NCBI GenBank assembly: GCA_037367405.1 | Contig: JAZKJV010008261.1 | Span: 620,001 to 684,000, forward strand | From: Ottelia alismoides | Lineage: Eukaryota; Streptophyta; Magnoliopsida; Alismatales; Hydrocharitaceae | Direction: 5' to 3' | Length of the DNA: 64,000 nucleotides | Part shown: positions 1 to 11,242 of the stretch, piece by piece | Position numbering within the stretch: position 1 is the stretch's first letter | Layout of the letters: each line of letters starts with the position of its first letter | Notes under the pieces: model-generated | The model's input: only the letters and a program-made list of their open reading frames with translations | Databases searched by the model: none | Told to the model about the DNA's origin: nothing | Position numbers and translations under genes: made by a program

Positions 1-1227
1 GAGCCGACAGCTAGGACGGAGATTGAGCCAGCACAGTTTACAGAGATACCAACATGGTTCCCTTCATCAGATTTTCATGCACCGCGAGAGTTCTCACATG
101 CAGACCTGGTAGCCTTCACACAGACATGCTAGAAGTCAGATTTGTCAGCTCCCAGTTGTCCAGAACTGAAGCCTTTGCTGCAGTTGCTAAAGTACAGATT
201 CCTTACGGGTGAGCCAGATATGCACCCAGTCATTATCTCAGCAGATTTGAATGGAGAGCAAGAATCTTGTTTGATGGAGGTTCTTGAAAGAAACCGCAAA
301 GCGATAGGATGGAGTATAGCTGATCTCCAGGGGATTAGTCCGACTCTGTGCTCCCACCATATCTACCTCGAAGAGGACACTAAGCCCTCGTGTGAGTTCC
401 AGCGACAGCTAAACCCGAATCTTCGAGATGTTGTCATTAAGGAAATATGGAAATGGTGGAGCTCCGATTTTATCTACCCCATCTCTGACTCCAAGTGGGT
501 CAATCCATTACATATGGTACCCAAGAAGACGGGTATCACTACAGTTGTGAGCGAGTCTGGAGAGGAGATAGCTACCCGGGTACCCACTTCTTGGAGGGTC
601 TGTGTGGACTACAGACGATTGAATGAGGCCACCAAGAAGGATCATTTCCCATTGCCATTCATTGATCAGATTATTGAGAGGCTAGCTGGGAAGAGTCACT
701 ATTGTTTCCTTGATGGGTACTCCAGTTATAATCAAGTGGCCATTGCACCCGAAGACCAGGATAAAACGACATTTACCTGTCCATTTGGGATATATGCTTT
801 CAGACGGATGCCCTTTGGTTTGTGTAATGCCCCAGTGACATTCCAAAGGTGCATGTTGTCCATATTTTCAGACATGGTGGGTGACTGTTTAGAGGTCTTC
901 ATGGATGACTTCTCGGTCTATGAAGATGGGTTTGATGCTTGTCTTGACTGCCTAGATCGTATGCTTCAGCGCTGCATAGAGGTCAATCTTGTCTTGTCTT
1001 GGGAGAAGAGTCACTTCATGATGATTCAAGGGATGGTCCTTGGCCATATCATCTCCAACAAGGGCATGGAAGTTGATCCTGCCAAGGTGGATATCATTAG
1101 AAAACTCATCCACTGTCCAATTTGTGTCAATTGCGGTCTTTTCTGGGGCATGTCGGTTTCTACCGATGGTTCAGGACTTCAATCATATTGCCTGACCGCT
1201 CACTGTAGGACACCTAGTTTATTGTAG
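1..1227 (+). pseudogene. pol: Element A pol: linker and reverse transcriptase, broken
   Basis: The frame is open from base 1 except for a TAG at 130-132. Residues just after the stop match the conserved N-terminal RT extension of this family (KYRFLTGEPDMHPVIISADL). RT hallmarks follow: CVDYRRLNEATKKDHFPLPF, DGYSSYNQVAIAP, PFGLCNAPVTFQRCM, and the catalytic FMDDFS box at 898-915, all intact. After DPAKVDII (about 1075-1100) the frame is lost: the conserved continuation (SFLGHVGFYRRFI-type) is legible in another frame, so a small indel lies near 1105-1130. The frame then ends at 1227. It would have made cDNA from the element RNA; as it stands it is inactive. Confidence 0.88.
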
Positions 1228-2291
1228 ATGATAAGTGTCTGGCATCATTCGAGACTCTCAAGAATATGGTTGTCACGGCTCTTGTCCTTCAGCCGTCCGA
1301 TTGGTCTTTTCCATTTGAGATCATGACAGATGCTTCTGATTTTGTCGTAGGGGCTGTGCTTGGACAAAGGAGGGATGGATTGTCGTATGCCATTCACTAC
1401 GCTAGCCGGACTTTGGATGCCACTCAGCGGAATTACACTGTGACTTATAAGGAGATGCTAGCCGTAGTCTTTGCTTTGGATAAGTACAAATCATATATTC
1501 TGGGATCTAGAGTGACTATCTTTACAGATCACACCGCCATCCGGTACCTCATGGCAAAGAAGGATGCCAAAGCTCGCCTTACCAGATGGATCCTTCTGCT
1601 CCAGGAGTTTGATATTGAGATTAAGGATAAGCCTGGAGTTAAGAATGTGGTGGCGGATCACCTCTCCCGTTTAGATAACCTTGAGGAATCTGAGCCCAGC
1701 ACACCTATTACAGAGACATTTTCAGATGAGGCGATACTCGCTATCATCTCGCTCCCATGGTACGCCGACATTGTGAACTATCTTGTCGCCAAGACGGTTC
1801 CACAAGATTGGCCCAGGCAGCGACTTGAGACCTTCCTTGCGAAGGCCAAGTCGTACCAATTGGAGGATCCCGTCCTATATCATGAAGGAGGGGATAGTAT
1901 CTGGAGGAGGTGCATTCCTCAAGAAGAGCAGCATAGCGTCCTCACCTACTTCCATAAGCTTGTGATAGGAGGGCATCATTCTGGGAGACGGACATCACAT
2001 AAGGTGCTCCAATCTTGCCTTTGGTGGCCTACTCTCTTTAAGGATTCAGATGAATTTGTGAAGAGATGTACTGACTGTCAGAAGATGGGTACTTGCGGAC
2101 ATAGAGATATGATGCCCATGCAGCCCAAAAATATTTGTGAGGTTTTTGACGCATGGGGCATTGATTTCAAGGGCTCATTTCCTCAGAGTCAGGGGTTTGA
2201 GTACATTTTGCTCGCTGTGAATTATGTGAGTCGTTGGGTCGAGGCCATCCCCACCCGAGCCACAGATGCTAAGCTGTGTGTCGGTTTTTGA
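1228..2291 (+). pseudogene. pol: Element A pol: RNase H and N-terminal integrase, broken
   Basis: The conserved frame resumes about 1266. RNase H shows the acidic residues in TDASD (about 1327), KEMLAV (about 1450) and TDHTAIRYL (about 1530), ending at ADHLSRL. Integrase follows: the HHCC zinc domain (HKLVIGGHHSGR ... CTDCQKMG, about 1950-2085) and the first catalytic Asp in AWGIDFKGSFP (about 2155). Near 2270 a frameshift replaces the expected sequence and creates a TGA at 2289-2291. No start codon belongs here; this is the middle of a pol polyprotein. Confidence 0.88.
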
Positions 2292-3036
2292 GGAAAAATA
2301 TGATTTCACGGTTCGGGGTACCTAGAATTCTGATTTCAGACGGGGGTCTCACTTTATCAATGACAAGGTAAAGGCCCTTACAGATGAGTTCAGCATTGAC
2401 CATCGTGTTGCCACTCCATATCACCCTCAGACTAATGGTCTTGCTAAAGTTTCGAACAGGGAGATCAAGACTATTTTACAGAACGTAGTCCGCCCAGACC
2501 GAAAGGATTGGTCACAGCTTTTGGACTCGGTCTTGTGGACCTATCGGACTTCCTTTAAGACACCATTAGAGGCATCTCCCTTTCATCTCATCTATGGCAA
2601 GCCATGCCATTTACCAGTGGAAATCAAGCACAAGTCACTATGGGCAGTTACAGAGTTATTATTGGATCCCGAGAGTATAGGAGAACAAAGGAAAGCAAAG
2701 TTGGCAGCCCTAGAGGAACTGAGAGATACAACATTTTCTAGCAGCCTACAGTATAAGGAAAAAGTGAAGATATGGCACGATTCTCATATCAGCCATAAAT
2801 AGTTTGAGCCAGATCAACGTGTATGGTTGTTTGATTCTAGGCTGAAATTATTTTCAGGGAAATTACAGAGTAAGTGGAAAGGTCCCTATGTAGTCAGAAA
2901 GGTATATGACAATGGCATTATTGATATATCTGAGTTGTCATCTTCCTCTACCTTTCAGGTTAACGGTCAGCGCCTGAAGTTATATCTATATCATGATCCG
3001 TCGACCGTTGACGTTGCCCCCATTCATCTGGTATGA
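2292..3036 (+). pseudogene. pol: Element A pol: integrase core and C-terminus, broken
   Basis: Continues the integrase of the preceding segment after frameshifts near 2270 and 2345. Visible are ISRFGVP, a second catalytic Asp in ISDGG, the catalytic Glu in SNREIKTIL (about 2461), and the C-terminal GPF/Y-type module KWKGPYVV (about 2875). A TAG at 2800-2802 interrupts it, after which the same frame continues to TGA 3034-3036. No chromodomain follows. It would insert cDNA into the genome; it is dead in this copy. Confidence 0.86.
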
Positions 3037-3174
3037 GGTGTGCTCTTTGACTCATATCACTTGCACCTCATACATGATTATCACTTCCATCTTCCACTGT
3101 ATAGATCCATGTGTCCATATCATTTATTCCTTCTTCCGTTATGTCTGTCACCCCATCTCCATCTTATGATTTTG

Positions 3175-3440
3175 CTATACTTAGGACATGCCTTGTCCTA
3201 AGTATAGGGGGGTGCACACACTGAGCTGTGATTAATTCTTTTATTCTTTTCTTCTTTTCCTTTTCTATTTTCTTTTTCTGCCAAAAAGGTGTCACCCCTT
3301 TGTCAGTCTTCTACACTTAGGATGTACTTTGTTCCAAGTATAGGGGGTGTTCACCCTGAGTTCTTCGATTCTTTGATCCTCTCCATTGTCTCCTCTTCTT
3401 GTCTATACTTAGGGATATCTTACCCTAAGTATAGGGGGAG
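3175..3440 (+). repeat. Hairpin plus G-run array, element A units 1-3
   Basis: Three units at 3175-3212, 3311-3348 and 3403-3440. Each has a left arm like CTATACTTAGG, a loop of about 12-16 nt, and a right arm like CCTAAGTATAG running straight into 5-6 G. The right arm plus G-run resembles the polypurine tract of the family (GGCAAGTATA... before the LTR). Spacing is about 90-135 bp. The loops differ (ACATGCCTTGT, ATGTACTTTG, ATATCTTA), while the arms are kept. Confidence 0.9.
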
Positions 3441-3489
3441 ACAATCTGAGTATGATATGTTCATTCCCACCCTTTACCCTCCCTGCTTT

Positions 3490-3494
3490 GTGTA
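3490..3494. repeat. Target-site duplication GTGTA, left copy (element E)
   Basis: GTGTA immediately precedes the left end of E; the same five bases follow the right end at 16267-16271. Five bases is the usual duplication for Ty3/gypsy integrases, and it fixes the borders of E to the base. Confidence 0.92.
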
Positions 3495-6400
3495 TGATAA
3501 CCACGAAATTGAGAGTGGTTGTATTGATTCACAAGGCGAATCAACAGTCGATGTCTTGACCACTACAAAATCCCGTAATTAATCAACAATGAACCCACAA
3601 TCAAATATCAAATAATGACAAGTACATGTGGAGTCAAATTTATTTTTAACTCTACATAAAAGATGTATAGGTGCAAGTATGTAGAGAGTTCGAACACAGG
3701 GAGCAAGGCAGGATAGATCAAGCTAAGTGCAAAATGTGATTGTGATCAAGTGCCTACAAGTGCTATTTTTTTGTGGGTTTTGAATTTTATATTTTTTTTA
3801 TTTAATTTTTGATTTTATATTTTTATATTTGGGTTTTTAATTTACTGATTTTGTATTTTCTTTTTATATTTTGTACTTTTATATTTTCTTTTTCTTTTAA
3901 TAAAGATATAATGTATATAAGGAATATATATGTACACTAGAGATAAGAGAGGGATAAAAATAGGGGAAAATACTCAAAATACAGGAAATGGAATGTTTTT
4001 GTGATTTTTATATTTTTCTAATATTTTTGTGATTTTTCTAGATTTTTCCTAATTTTTTGGTATTTTTAAGGGCAAAAATACTAGTAAATAGTGGGATAGG
4101 ATGTTGGCCGAAATTAAAATGAGGATGAAAAATACCAAACAGAATCAAAACTTCCTCAACTTAATTTTATAATAAAGATAACAAAATAAGGAAAATTCAG
4201 AAACTGGAATTGTATTTTAGGATTTTTTAGAATTTTTAAGATTTTTTGGAAGATTTTTGGTGTTTTGCTATTTTTAGGGGTTTTCTTTTGAAATTTTTAA
4301 TGATTTTTGGTTTGAAGTTAAAACATATAAAAACAAACAAAATATAATTTTTTTGGAATTTTTTAATAGGTAATGAATATAATAAAAATAAAAGACTGCA
4401 GGAAGGTAGAAATGATGTTTTTGATTTTTTTGACTTCTCAAACAAAAAGATAAAAATAAACAAAAATCTCTGATTATAGAACAAAGTTAGGGGCACATGC
4501 ACATATTTTTAGATTTTCAAATAGATGAAAGATGCTCCAAAAATAAATCAATCACTAAAAATATTGTAGAAATTCTACAGGACACAAATCACAATATTTT
4601 TTGTTGAAATTTGAATCCAAAATCGGCCCTGCTAATTACTACAACATATCCAAAAATGAGCAAGTGATACTGAGTATTTCAAGTGTTATCAACAAAACAA
4701 GCCCAATCACTACTCTGACTTCATAAATTCGCCATAAATAGTTCGTACATCAGAAAAATCTGAAATTTGGATATGATGTAGAACTCTTAAACAACTTTCT
4801 AAAAAAAATCTCACGAGAAACCGAGTTCAGACGAACGAGTTATGAGCAGTTGAGTGCAGGGGTACAGATGAAAATATAAGAACGAAACTGCAGTTCAAAA
4901 GATACTCGAAAACTTCTTGAAATATACCAAAAATGCAGGGGTATAGCCGCAAAACTTGCCACTTATCCACGTGGCATCAAGCTCCTCTTGGTTAGTAAGG
5001 GTATGTGCGTGAAATTTCAAAATGGTGAGGGCTTATGTATAAAACTTCTACCCCTTGGCTGGATGGTTAAGATTAAAAGGAGGGGGATAGATCCAACGGT
5101 GGCTGCTATCCACCCCTCCCTTCTTCTTCTTCCTTTGAAAAACAGCAACAAAAACACCAATCCGAGGGCCGGCGAAGTGCCACGGTGTGGAGCTCTGCGT
5201 GAGAGATGGTGGTGCGGCTGTAGGACGTTCGGACGGTACCTGCGAGTAGAAATGAAAGCTCGAGCGTGGGCTCGGCTTGCGTTATGTACACAAAAAATAT
5301 ATGGGGTGTATGGGTTCTCCTACGAAAATGGTAGAAGGAGATGGTCTCCGGTCACCGTGCGTGGTCGGAGTTGGTTGAGGTTGCGTGAAGGGAGTACGAA
5401 GAAGTGGATGAAGGCGGTGATGAGGTGGTTAGCTGCGACGAATGAGGATGGAGAAAAGTTGAAGATAATGGGTTGTTACACTACAACAAGAAGAAAAACT
5501 AAATCTAAAAGTTACCTACAAGAAGAAAAACGTAGCATGTGAAGGTAGTCGCTTATGGTGATCGATTCTCCGATGAGAATGACCGGTCATGGCCTCGATT
5601 TCGGCGGAGAAGAGGCTTGACAAGCTAAGAGCTTGTGATACAATGGAGCAAGAACACCAAGGGATCACGCCAAAGAATCCTCCCTTCGTCGTGGCTTCGT
5701 CTCCAACCTTCACTCTGTCACAATGGAGGTAGAGGAGCTAGAATGAAGACTCTAATGGTGGATGATTTCAAAAAAAGGGAGATGAAGCTCTTTTATTTGG
5801 TGGAGGAATGGAAGAGATGATGGCTATTGGGGGAGGCCTCCACCAATGGGAGTGGACTATTTCAAATTTTTTGGACACTAGTGATTGTCTTTATGCTCAT
5901 GTGTACTAATAAAAAAAGAGAGGTCTTTCCCAATGAAAATATATTTGAATAACAAGAGACCTCAAAATAAACTCAAATCATGAAACTATCTCAAAATAAT
6001 GTCATCTAGAATATTACAGAAGAAAGTTTTTTTTTTCAAAAGATGTAAATTAAAAACATGTTTTTTAAGGTATAAAATACCTATTTTAGATTTTTATGAT
6101 TTTTAGTCTTGTTTTCTTGTTAATAATATAAAAACTTGAAATATTTTTGTTGATTTTTAAATTTGTAAGATAATAAGAAAAAGTGATAAAGATAGAATAC
6201 AAGCCAAATTGACTTGTATAAAAAAACTATTTTTGTATCTTTTTTTATTTTATATTTTTTTAATTGATTTTATATTTTTAATAGAAATTAGAATATACAA
6301 CTAACAAAATAAAATTGAAATCAAAAGAAAAAAAGGAATCTATACAAAAGAAAGAAAAAGGCGTAAACTATTGTACAACAGGGGTCCAAAACTCAACTTT

Positions 6401-7001
6401 CAAACCGTAGCTCCGCCAAATGCGAAACCACCGCCATTAAATAGCTTATTTTCTTCTATATACAATTAAAGGTGAGTTTGATGCATTTGGAGTTGTCATT
6501 TGTTAGATACGGGTCTGGGAAGTTGGGATTCTGGATTTTTATTCAGACCATAACTTTTTATCTGTACATTATTTTTCAGTGAAATCAATTTTGTATTTTT
6601 CTTTATTAAAATATCTACAACTTTCATGTACAAAGTTTCTTTATTTGATGTATAAAAAGTGGACCCAAAAATAGGTCCCAAAATGAATAAAGAATTAATA
6701 AAAAGAATAGGTATTTGTATTGTATTTTGGCCCTTATCTCCCCCTACTTTATTCCTTGTCGACCTATTCATCAAGATGCCTAGGTCTCGGGGTTTTAGGT
6801 CATAAAATATTTACAATATTTTATTCTTTTTCTTTTCTTTTCTTTATTCTATTATTTTGGCTTTAAAAACCGCATTTTACACAATATTTACACATATATA
6901 CATGAATGCTAAAATGTATGAATTAGGCCTATTTATACGCATTTACTAGGGTTTTTAAGACCAAAATGATAGAATAAAGATGATGAAACGTAGATTCATC
7001 A
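3495..7001 (-). repeat. Element E 3' LTR (3507 bp)
   Basis: Matches 12617-16266 nearly base for base except for small indels and the MITE in the other copy. Read on the minus strand it begins TGATGAAT and ends GGTTATCA, the TG...CA ends of LTRs. Most of it (3770-4950 and 5880-6960) is AT-rich, low-complexity sequence full of short A and T runs; 4980-5480 is a GC-richer block. Open frames inside it (for example 4988-5542) are not supported as genes. Confidence 0.93.
4967..4974. promoter_or_regulatory. G-box-like CCACGTGG in E 3' LTR
   Basis: CCACGTGG, continuing on the minus strand into ATAAGTG. The same extended motif is at 14093-14100 (other E LTR), 20552-20559 (A LTR) and 58753-58760 (C LTR). 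CACGTG cores are bound by plant bZIP and bHLH factors; use here is inference from conservation. Confidence 0.5.
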
Positions 7002-7027
7002 TCCCCCTCTACTTGCCTTTGCTAGTC
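7002..7027 (-). other. Element E polypurine tract
   Basis: On the minus strand, GACTAGCAAAGG then CAAGTAGAGGGGGA abuts the first TG of the 3' LTR. This purine-rich strand primes plus-strand DNA synthesis. Just upstream is a small hairpin (TTGCTAG ... CTAGCAA), as in A, B and C. Confidence 0.85.
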
Positions 7028-8490
7028 CCTAGCAAACACTTATGCAATAAGTGCAGAAAAGAAAAACAAAGAAAAGAAAAAGAAGAAGGTGGATTAAGTG
7101 TAATTATCAAACTTGTCTTCACAAAATCAAAGTTTGGAGCTTAAATCGGACCTTTGGAATTTTAGTGCGGGCGGAACCTTATTGAGATCTGAATTTGAAA
7201 TTCAACAGTCCCTGAGAATCCCAAAACTCTGTCCAAGTCTCCTTAATAGCCAGGTCAGAAATATCTCAATTCATACGCAAACTCTTACGACTATGAATCT
7301 GACTCGTACAGTGTAAGTGATGGTGGCTCTCCCCAACTAGAATGACAAAGAAACTGACTTCTCCAGTACGACAACCCAATGATTCCCCAATCCAATAACT
7401 CCATCCTCGAGGAGCGGGGTATTCCCTTCTAAGTTCAAGTGGCAACCAGCTCAAGAGGGGGGGTGAAGAGAAGAATGGACGGTAGCTAGTGTAGCTACCT
7501 ATCCTGGGATGCAAGACCAGTGTAGTCAAGTCATCTTGCTGCAGGCTCACATGATATGACTTTGGAACTCAAGCTTGCTTATTGACTTTGTACATACTTT
7601 GCAGGCTTTTTATTTTTGTACATGCCTGAACTTTTTTTTTTGAATACTATTCACAGCAGCATTTACATAAGGAGTTTTTCCTCTTGAGCCAGTAGACTAT
7701 CCCTCTTTTGAAGCTTTATCGCAACCCACAGCCTCCTGTCTTTAGACTTCCTAATCACTGGACGGGTTGGGGTGCACTTCCCTCCCTAGAGGAGGACAAA
7801 TGTTTCCACTTGTGTGTGTCTCATACCGGCAAATCCAATCCCCTCACCACTCCAACTGAGTTGAGCCATGTGAAAGGTGCAAGTGTCCAAGTTAGGTCAT
7901 TATCAACAAGAATCGTGCGTGTGCTCCGAAATACTCTACTTAGGCAGTCAAGAATCCATTGAACCAAGTCTCATGATCCTCAAAGAATTAAGTCAACTAG
8001 ACCTGAAGTACCTCAAACCCAGTTCCTGTAGGGTTCCTGTTATTATGTAGATTTTAAGGTCCAATCAAGCTCCAATCTCTGGATTTTACTTAGACTTGTT
8101 CAACTATCAAACTCGATCCGAAAAATGCGAATGCTATGCAATGCAATGCAGAAAATATTTTTGTGATGCAATTTTTAAAGATTCTGAATTTTTTATGGAT
8201 TTTTGAAAAGATGATGATGATGCATATGCATTTTTTGTGTATTTTTCAAAGAAATTTTTCAAATGTTTTTGGATTTTAATTTTGCAAATATTTTCGGGAT
8301 TTTTGAAAACAAAAAGATTTTGGTAAAAGCTAGGTGAAAAATATTTACACGGGAGTGCTTCTTATATATACAAGAAGTGGATTTTTAGGATTTTTATTAA
8401 GGTTTTTAATGAATTTGAAAGAATTATTAGCCATATTATTAAGAAAAATACGAAAGTACGAGTTATGGCTAAAGTATATACGTAGTATAT
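7028..8490 (-). other. Element E 3' noncoding region
   Basis: No supported gene. About 7100-8160 is clearly related to 17200-18330 of A in the opposite genomic orientation, as expected for the same part of a related element. The best-kept stretch (about 7750-7900) has long identical runs with A. An 84-codon open frame on the other strand here (7708-7962) is judged a chance frame; see rejected items. 8160-8480 is AT-rich. Confidence 0.7.
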
Positions 8491-8493
8491 ACG

Positions 8494-9093
8494 ACCCCCC
8501 TATACTTAGCTTGAGATATGTCCTCATAGATCGTAGAGAAAAGAGAAGACATAACTCGTACTAAGTATAGACAAGTCTAAAGAATAAAGAACTAAATGAA
8601 TGAATCAATGAGAAGTTGACCGTCCCCCCTATACTTAGGATCAAATAATCCTAAGTATAGCAGACTGTACACAACGCAGGGAGGGTCAAGGGTGGGAATG
8701 AACAGATTGTACTCAGATTGTCTCCCCCTATACTTAGGGTAAGATATCCCTAAGTATAGACAAGAAGAGGAGACAATGGAGAGGATCGTAAAGAATATAG
8801 AAACTCGGGGTGCCAACCCCCCTATACTTAGGACAAAGTACGTCCTAAGTATAGAAAACTGTCTACAAGGGCGGCACCTTTTTGATAGATGAAGAAGATA
8901 GAGAAGGAAAAGAAGAAAAGAAATCAAAAGATGGAAGGACGAATCATGAGAATGTACACATCGCTCCCCCTATACTTAGGGTAAAAGAAGCCCTAAGTAT
9001 AGGCAACAACAGAAATGATGACACGGAACGAAGAATGAACACTCAACTCGTCTACCCCTCCTATACGTAGGACAAAGTACGTCCTAAGCAAGG
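8494..9093 (-). repeat. Hairpin plus G-run array, element E (six units)
   Basis: Units at 8494-8570 (long loop), 8624-8660, 8723-8759, 8817-8854, 8966-9002 and 9055-9093 (decayed). Written on the plus strand each starts with 4-6 C then CTATACTTAG and ends CTAAGTATAG; on the element strand this is hairpin then G-run, as in A. This is the largest array in the window, lying directly after the coding frame. Confidence 0.92.
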
Positions 9094-9156
9094 CAAACAC
9101 GAGAAATGGGTAGACGAGCAAAAACGGGAGATGGAAAGAGAGTCACATGAGAGAAT

Positions 9157-11242
9157 CTATAACATAAATGGGTGATCATCAGAAGGTGGAAAGCAAACCT
9201 TCTTGCGGGACCGCTGAGGGATAGATCTGATATGGTGTATGTCGACATCGGGGTCCACAGTGGACGGAGGCCGATCAGGGTCGACACGGTGAAGGCCCTC
9301 AATGGAATCAAAACGGAAAGGGACGAACTGATCGATGGAGGCAGTATGGCTCGGTTCTCCCTTGGTGGTCCTATGGCGTGAAGGCACAGACGGGCGAGTG
9401 GAAGAAGTACGACTAGGTCCGGCCTTGGAAGTCTCGCATATATTGAAGTGGAATGGGACAAACTCATTATCCTCGGAAGAAGTGTAATCGGAGTCATCCT
9501 GCGAGTCCTTGTCCAGGTCAAAATCAAAAGGAACGAAATCATCAGTGGAAATGTACGAACTCAGATCGTCCTCAAGATTCTCACCCGGATCATCTTTTTC
9601 ATCAAGAGGCCAAAAATTGTGAAGATTCGCATCATAACCGACCTCAATCATTTTGACTTGTGAAGGGCCAGGAACGGATATATTAGTGGAAGTAGTCAAA
9701 CCAGGTCCGTCCTGTCTAGTCTTATCTGGGTCATTTGTTGCCTGATGAGGTCTCTCAAAGTAATGGGCAACATCATAAACATCCTCAATTATCTTGTCAT
9801 CTGCCCCCTGCTCAAATGGTTCAATCACATAAATACTCTGGATTTCATCAACACATCGTCACACACCAGGAGGAGGATCAGTGAGGTCCATGCTTTCCGA
9901 CTTCCTCCCCTTCCGGGGAATCCGTCGGGTCTCATCAGTGGTCGCTAAGGAAGTATCTCTAGTAGCATCAGATCGGTCACAGGCCTCGGAGTCAGCTATA
10001 ATCGGTGAAGGTGCATCAGGTGTGGATCTCTGGTCAACTGTGGGTGCGGTGATCGACACTTCGCTCCCGTCAATAGGACAGAAGTGAATCTCTCCTGATC
10101 CATAGTCGATAACGACCCTCGCAGAGGCGAGGAATGGTCGTCCCAGGATGATTGGAGATGACTCCCCTGTGGCGTTCTCCATGGGCAACACGACTAAATA
10201 AACATGGTGGCTCGTGCCCTGAATAGAAATGACGGCGTTTTCAAGGATACCCTTTGGCCTATTGATAGATCCATCAGCAAACTGAACGATCATCCTGGTC
10301 TTCTTGAGAGGCCCTAAGTGAAGAGACTGTACCAGCGAGAAGGGTAATATGCTAATAGATGCGCCGCCGTCCAGGAGAGTGCGATCACAAGTGTAGTCAG
10401 AGATGGTGCAAGTGATGAAAGGTGTAGCTGTGTTCTTCTTCTTGGGAATGGGGCGGTGTGTGATGGCAAGGGCAGTGGCCATGGTCAGAATATGACGCTC
10501 AGATCTTCTCCTCCTCTTTCTCTTCTTTGGAAGAGGAGCAGATAATTGGGTTATGGCCTGCTGAAGTGGGGCACGGATAATATCATGAATAGTGGCCACC
10601 ACTTCAGGTTCAGATAGCATTTTTTTGAATTTTTGGACTTCCTCCATACAAGGGAGGAAGTCGGAATCAGCATATACACGAGGCATGCCAAGAGCAGTCT
10701 GTACAGCGGCATCCTCGGGGTCAAAGGTGGGACTAGGTGTGAATGCAAGTGTGGTCTAAGGTTCTGGCAAGTAGACTCTCTCCTCAAAATCTTGATCAAC
10801 CAAGTGTCTCCCGAAATCTTTTTGGATTTTTAAATTTTTCTCTTTTTTTTGTATTTTGGGCGATTGCAAGCTCCCATGATCACCTACAAGTGAAGCCGTA
10901 TTCCCGACGAAAGGAGCATTAATCTGATTCTTCCTCAAGAAAGCAATATCATCATTCATCAAATCAATGCGCTTTGTCATCCGATTCAAGATATCACTCA
11001 TAGAGATCGAGGGAGGTGACTCCATCAGGTCAAACTCGGGTGGATGTGAAGGTGGAGATGGATAATACACAGGTGGGGGTGGAGGTGGGTAAAAGTCCAA
11101 GTCGTGGTACTGTGGCTGAGGTGGGTATGTACAAAAATCAGAAAAAAATAGGAGGAGGATCCTCCTGATAAAAGGGAGGTGGACCGGCTGGAGCGAGCGA
11201 GGAATCCACAGAGTCTGGATAGAAAATGCTCCAGGGGTCCAT
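9157..11242 (-). pseudogene. Element E gag-linker/protease frame with acidic FVPF-repeat tail
   Basis: One reading frame, interrupted by TAG at 10756-10758 and TGA at 9859-9861. The likely start is ATG 11242-11240 (MDPWSIFYPDSVD...); a seven-A run at 11142-11148 marks a frameshift between that start and the rest. Order: Pro/Tyr-rich segment (YPPPPPPVYYPSPP); possible coiled coil (DILNRMTKRIDLMNDDIAFL); basic KKRKRRRR; retropepsin-like domain with active-site motif LLDGGAS and flap-side ADGSINRPKG, ending IILGRPFLASARVVIDYGSG; then an acidic 220-residue tail with DDFVPFDFD, NEFVPFHFN and DQFVPFRFD. No capsid, RT, RNase H or integrase. The tail's role is unknown. It could process or bind helper gag (speculative). 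Confidence 0.75.

Larger units (their letters stand above)
3037..3494 (+). other. Element A 3' noncoding region, first part
   Basis: No coding sequence. It holds three of the hairpin plus G-run units of A and pyrimidine-rich stretches (3230-3280). It is cut at 3494 by insertion of E and continues at 16272. An Athila-type env-like gene would be expected after pol; none is visible. Confidence 0.8.

Noticed and set aside
4988..5542. 184-codon frame in the E LTR (repeated at 14114-14669)
   Set aside because: It begins at a non-ATG codon, lies antisense in an LTR, is split in the other copy, and shows no domain.
7708..7962. Antisense open frame in E with a protein-like match to 17412-17633 in A (both opposite to their elements)
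   Set aside because: The two frames share long runs (HWTGWGALPSLEEDKCFHLC), but by my codon comparison about 13 of 15 changed codons alter the amino acid, and one frame ends early by a stop. Selection, if any, is on nucleotides and not on a protein.
8494..9093. CRISPR-like array (repeats with spacers)
   Set aside because: Plant retroelement context, palindromic units of variable length and irregular spacing; the same array is part of four related elements.
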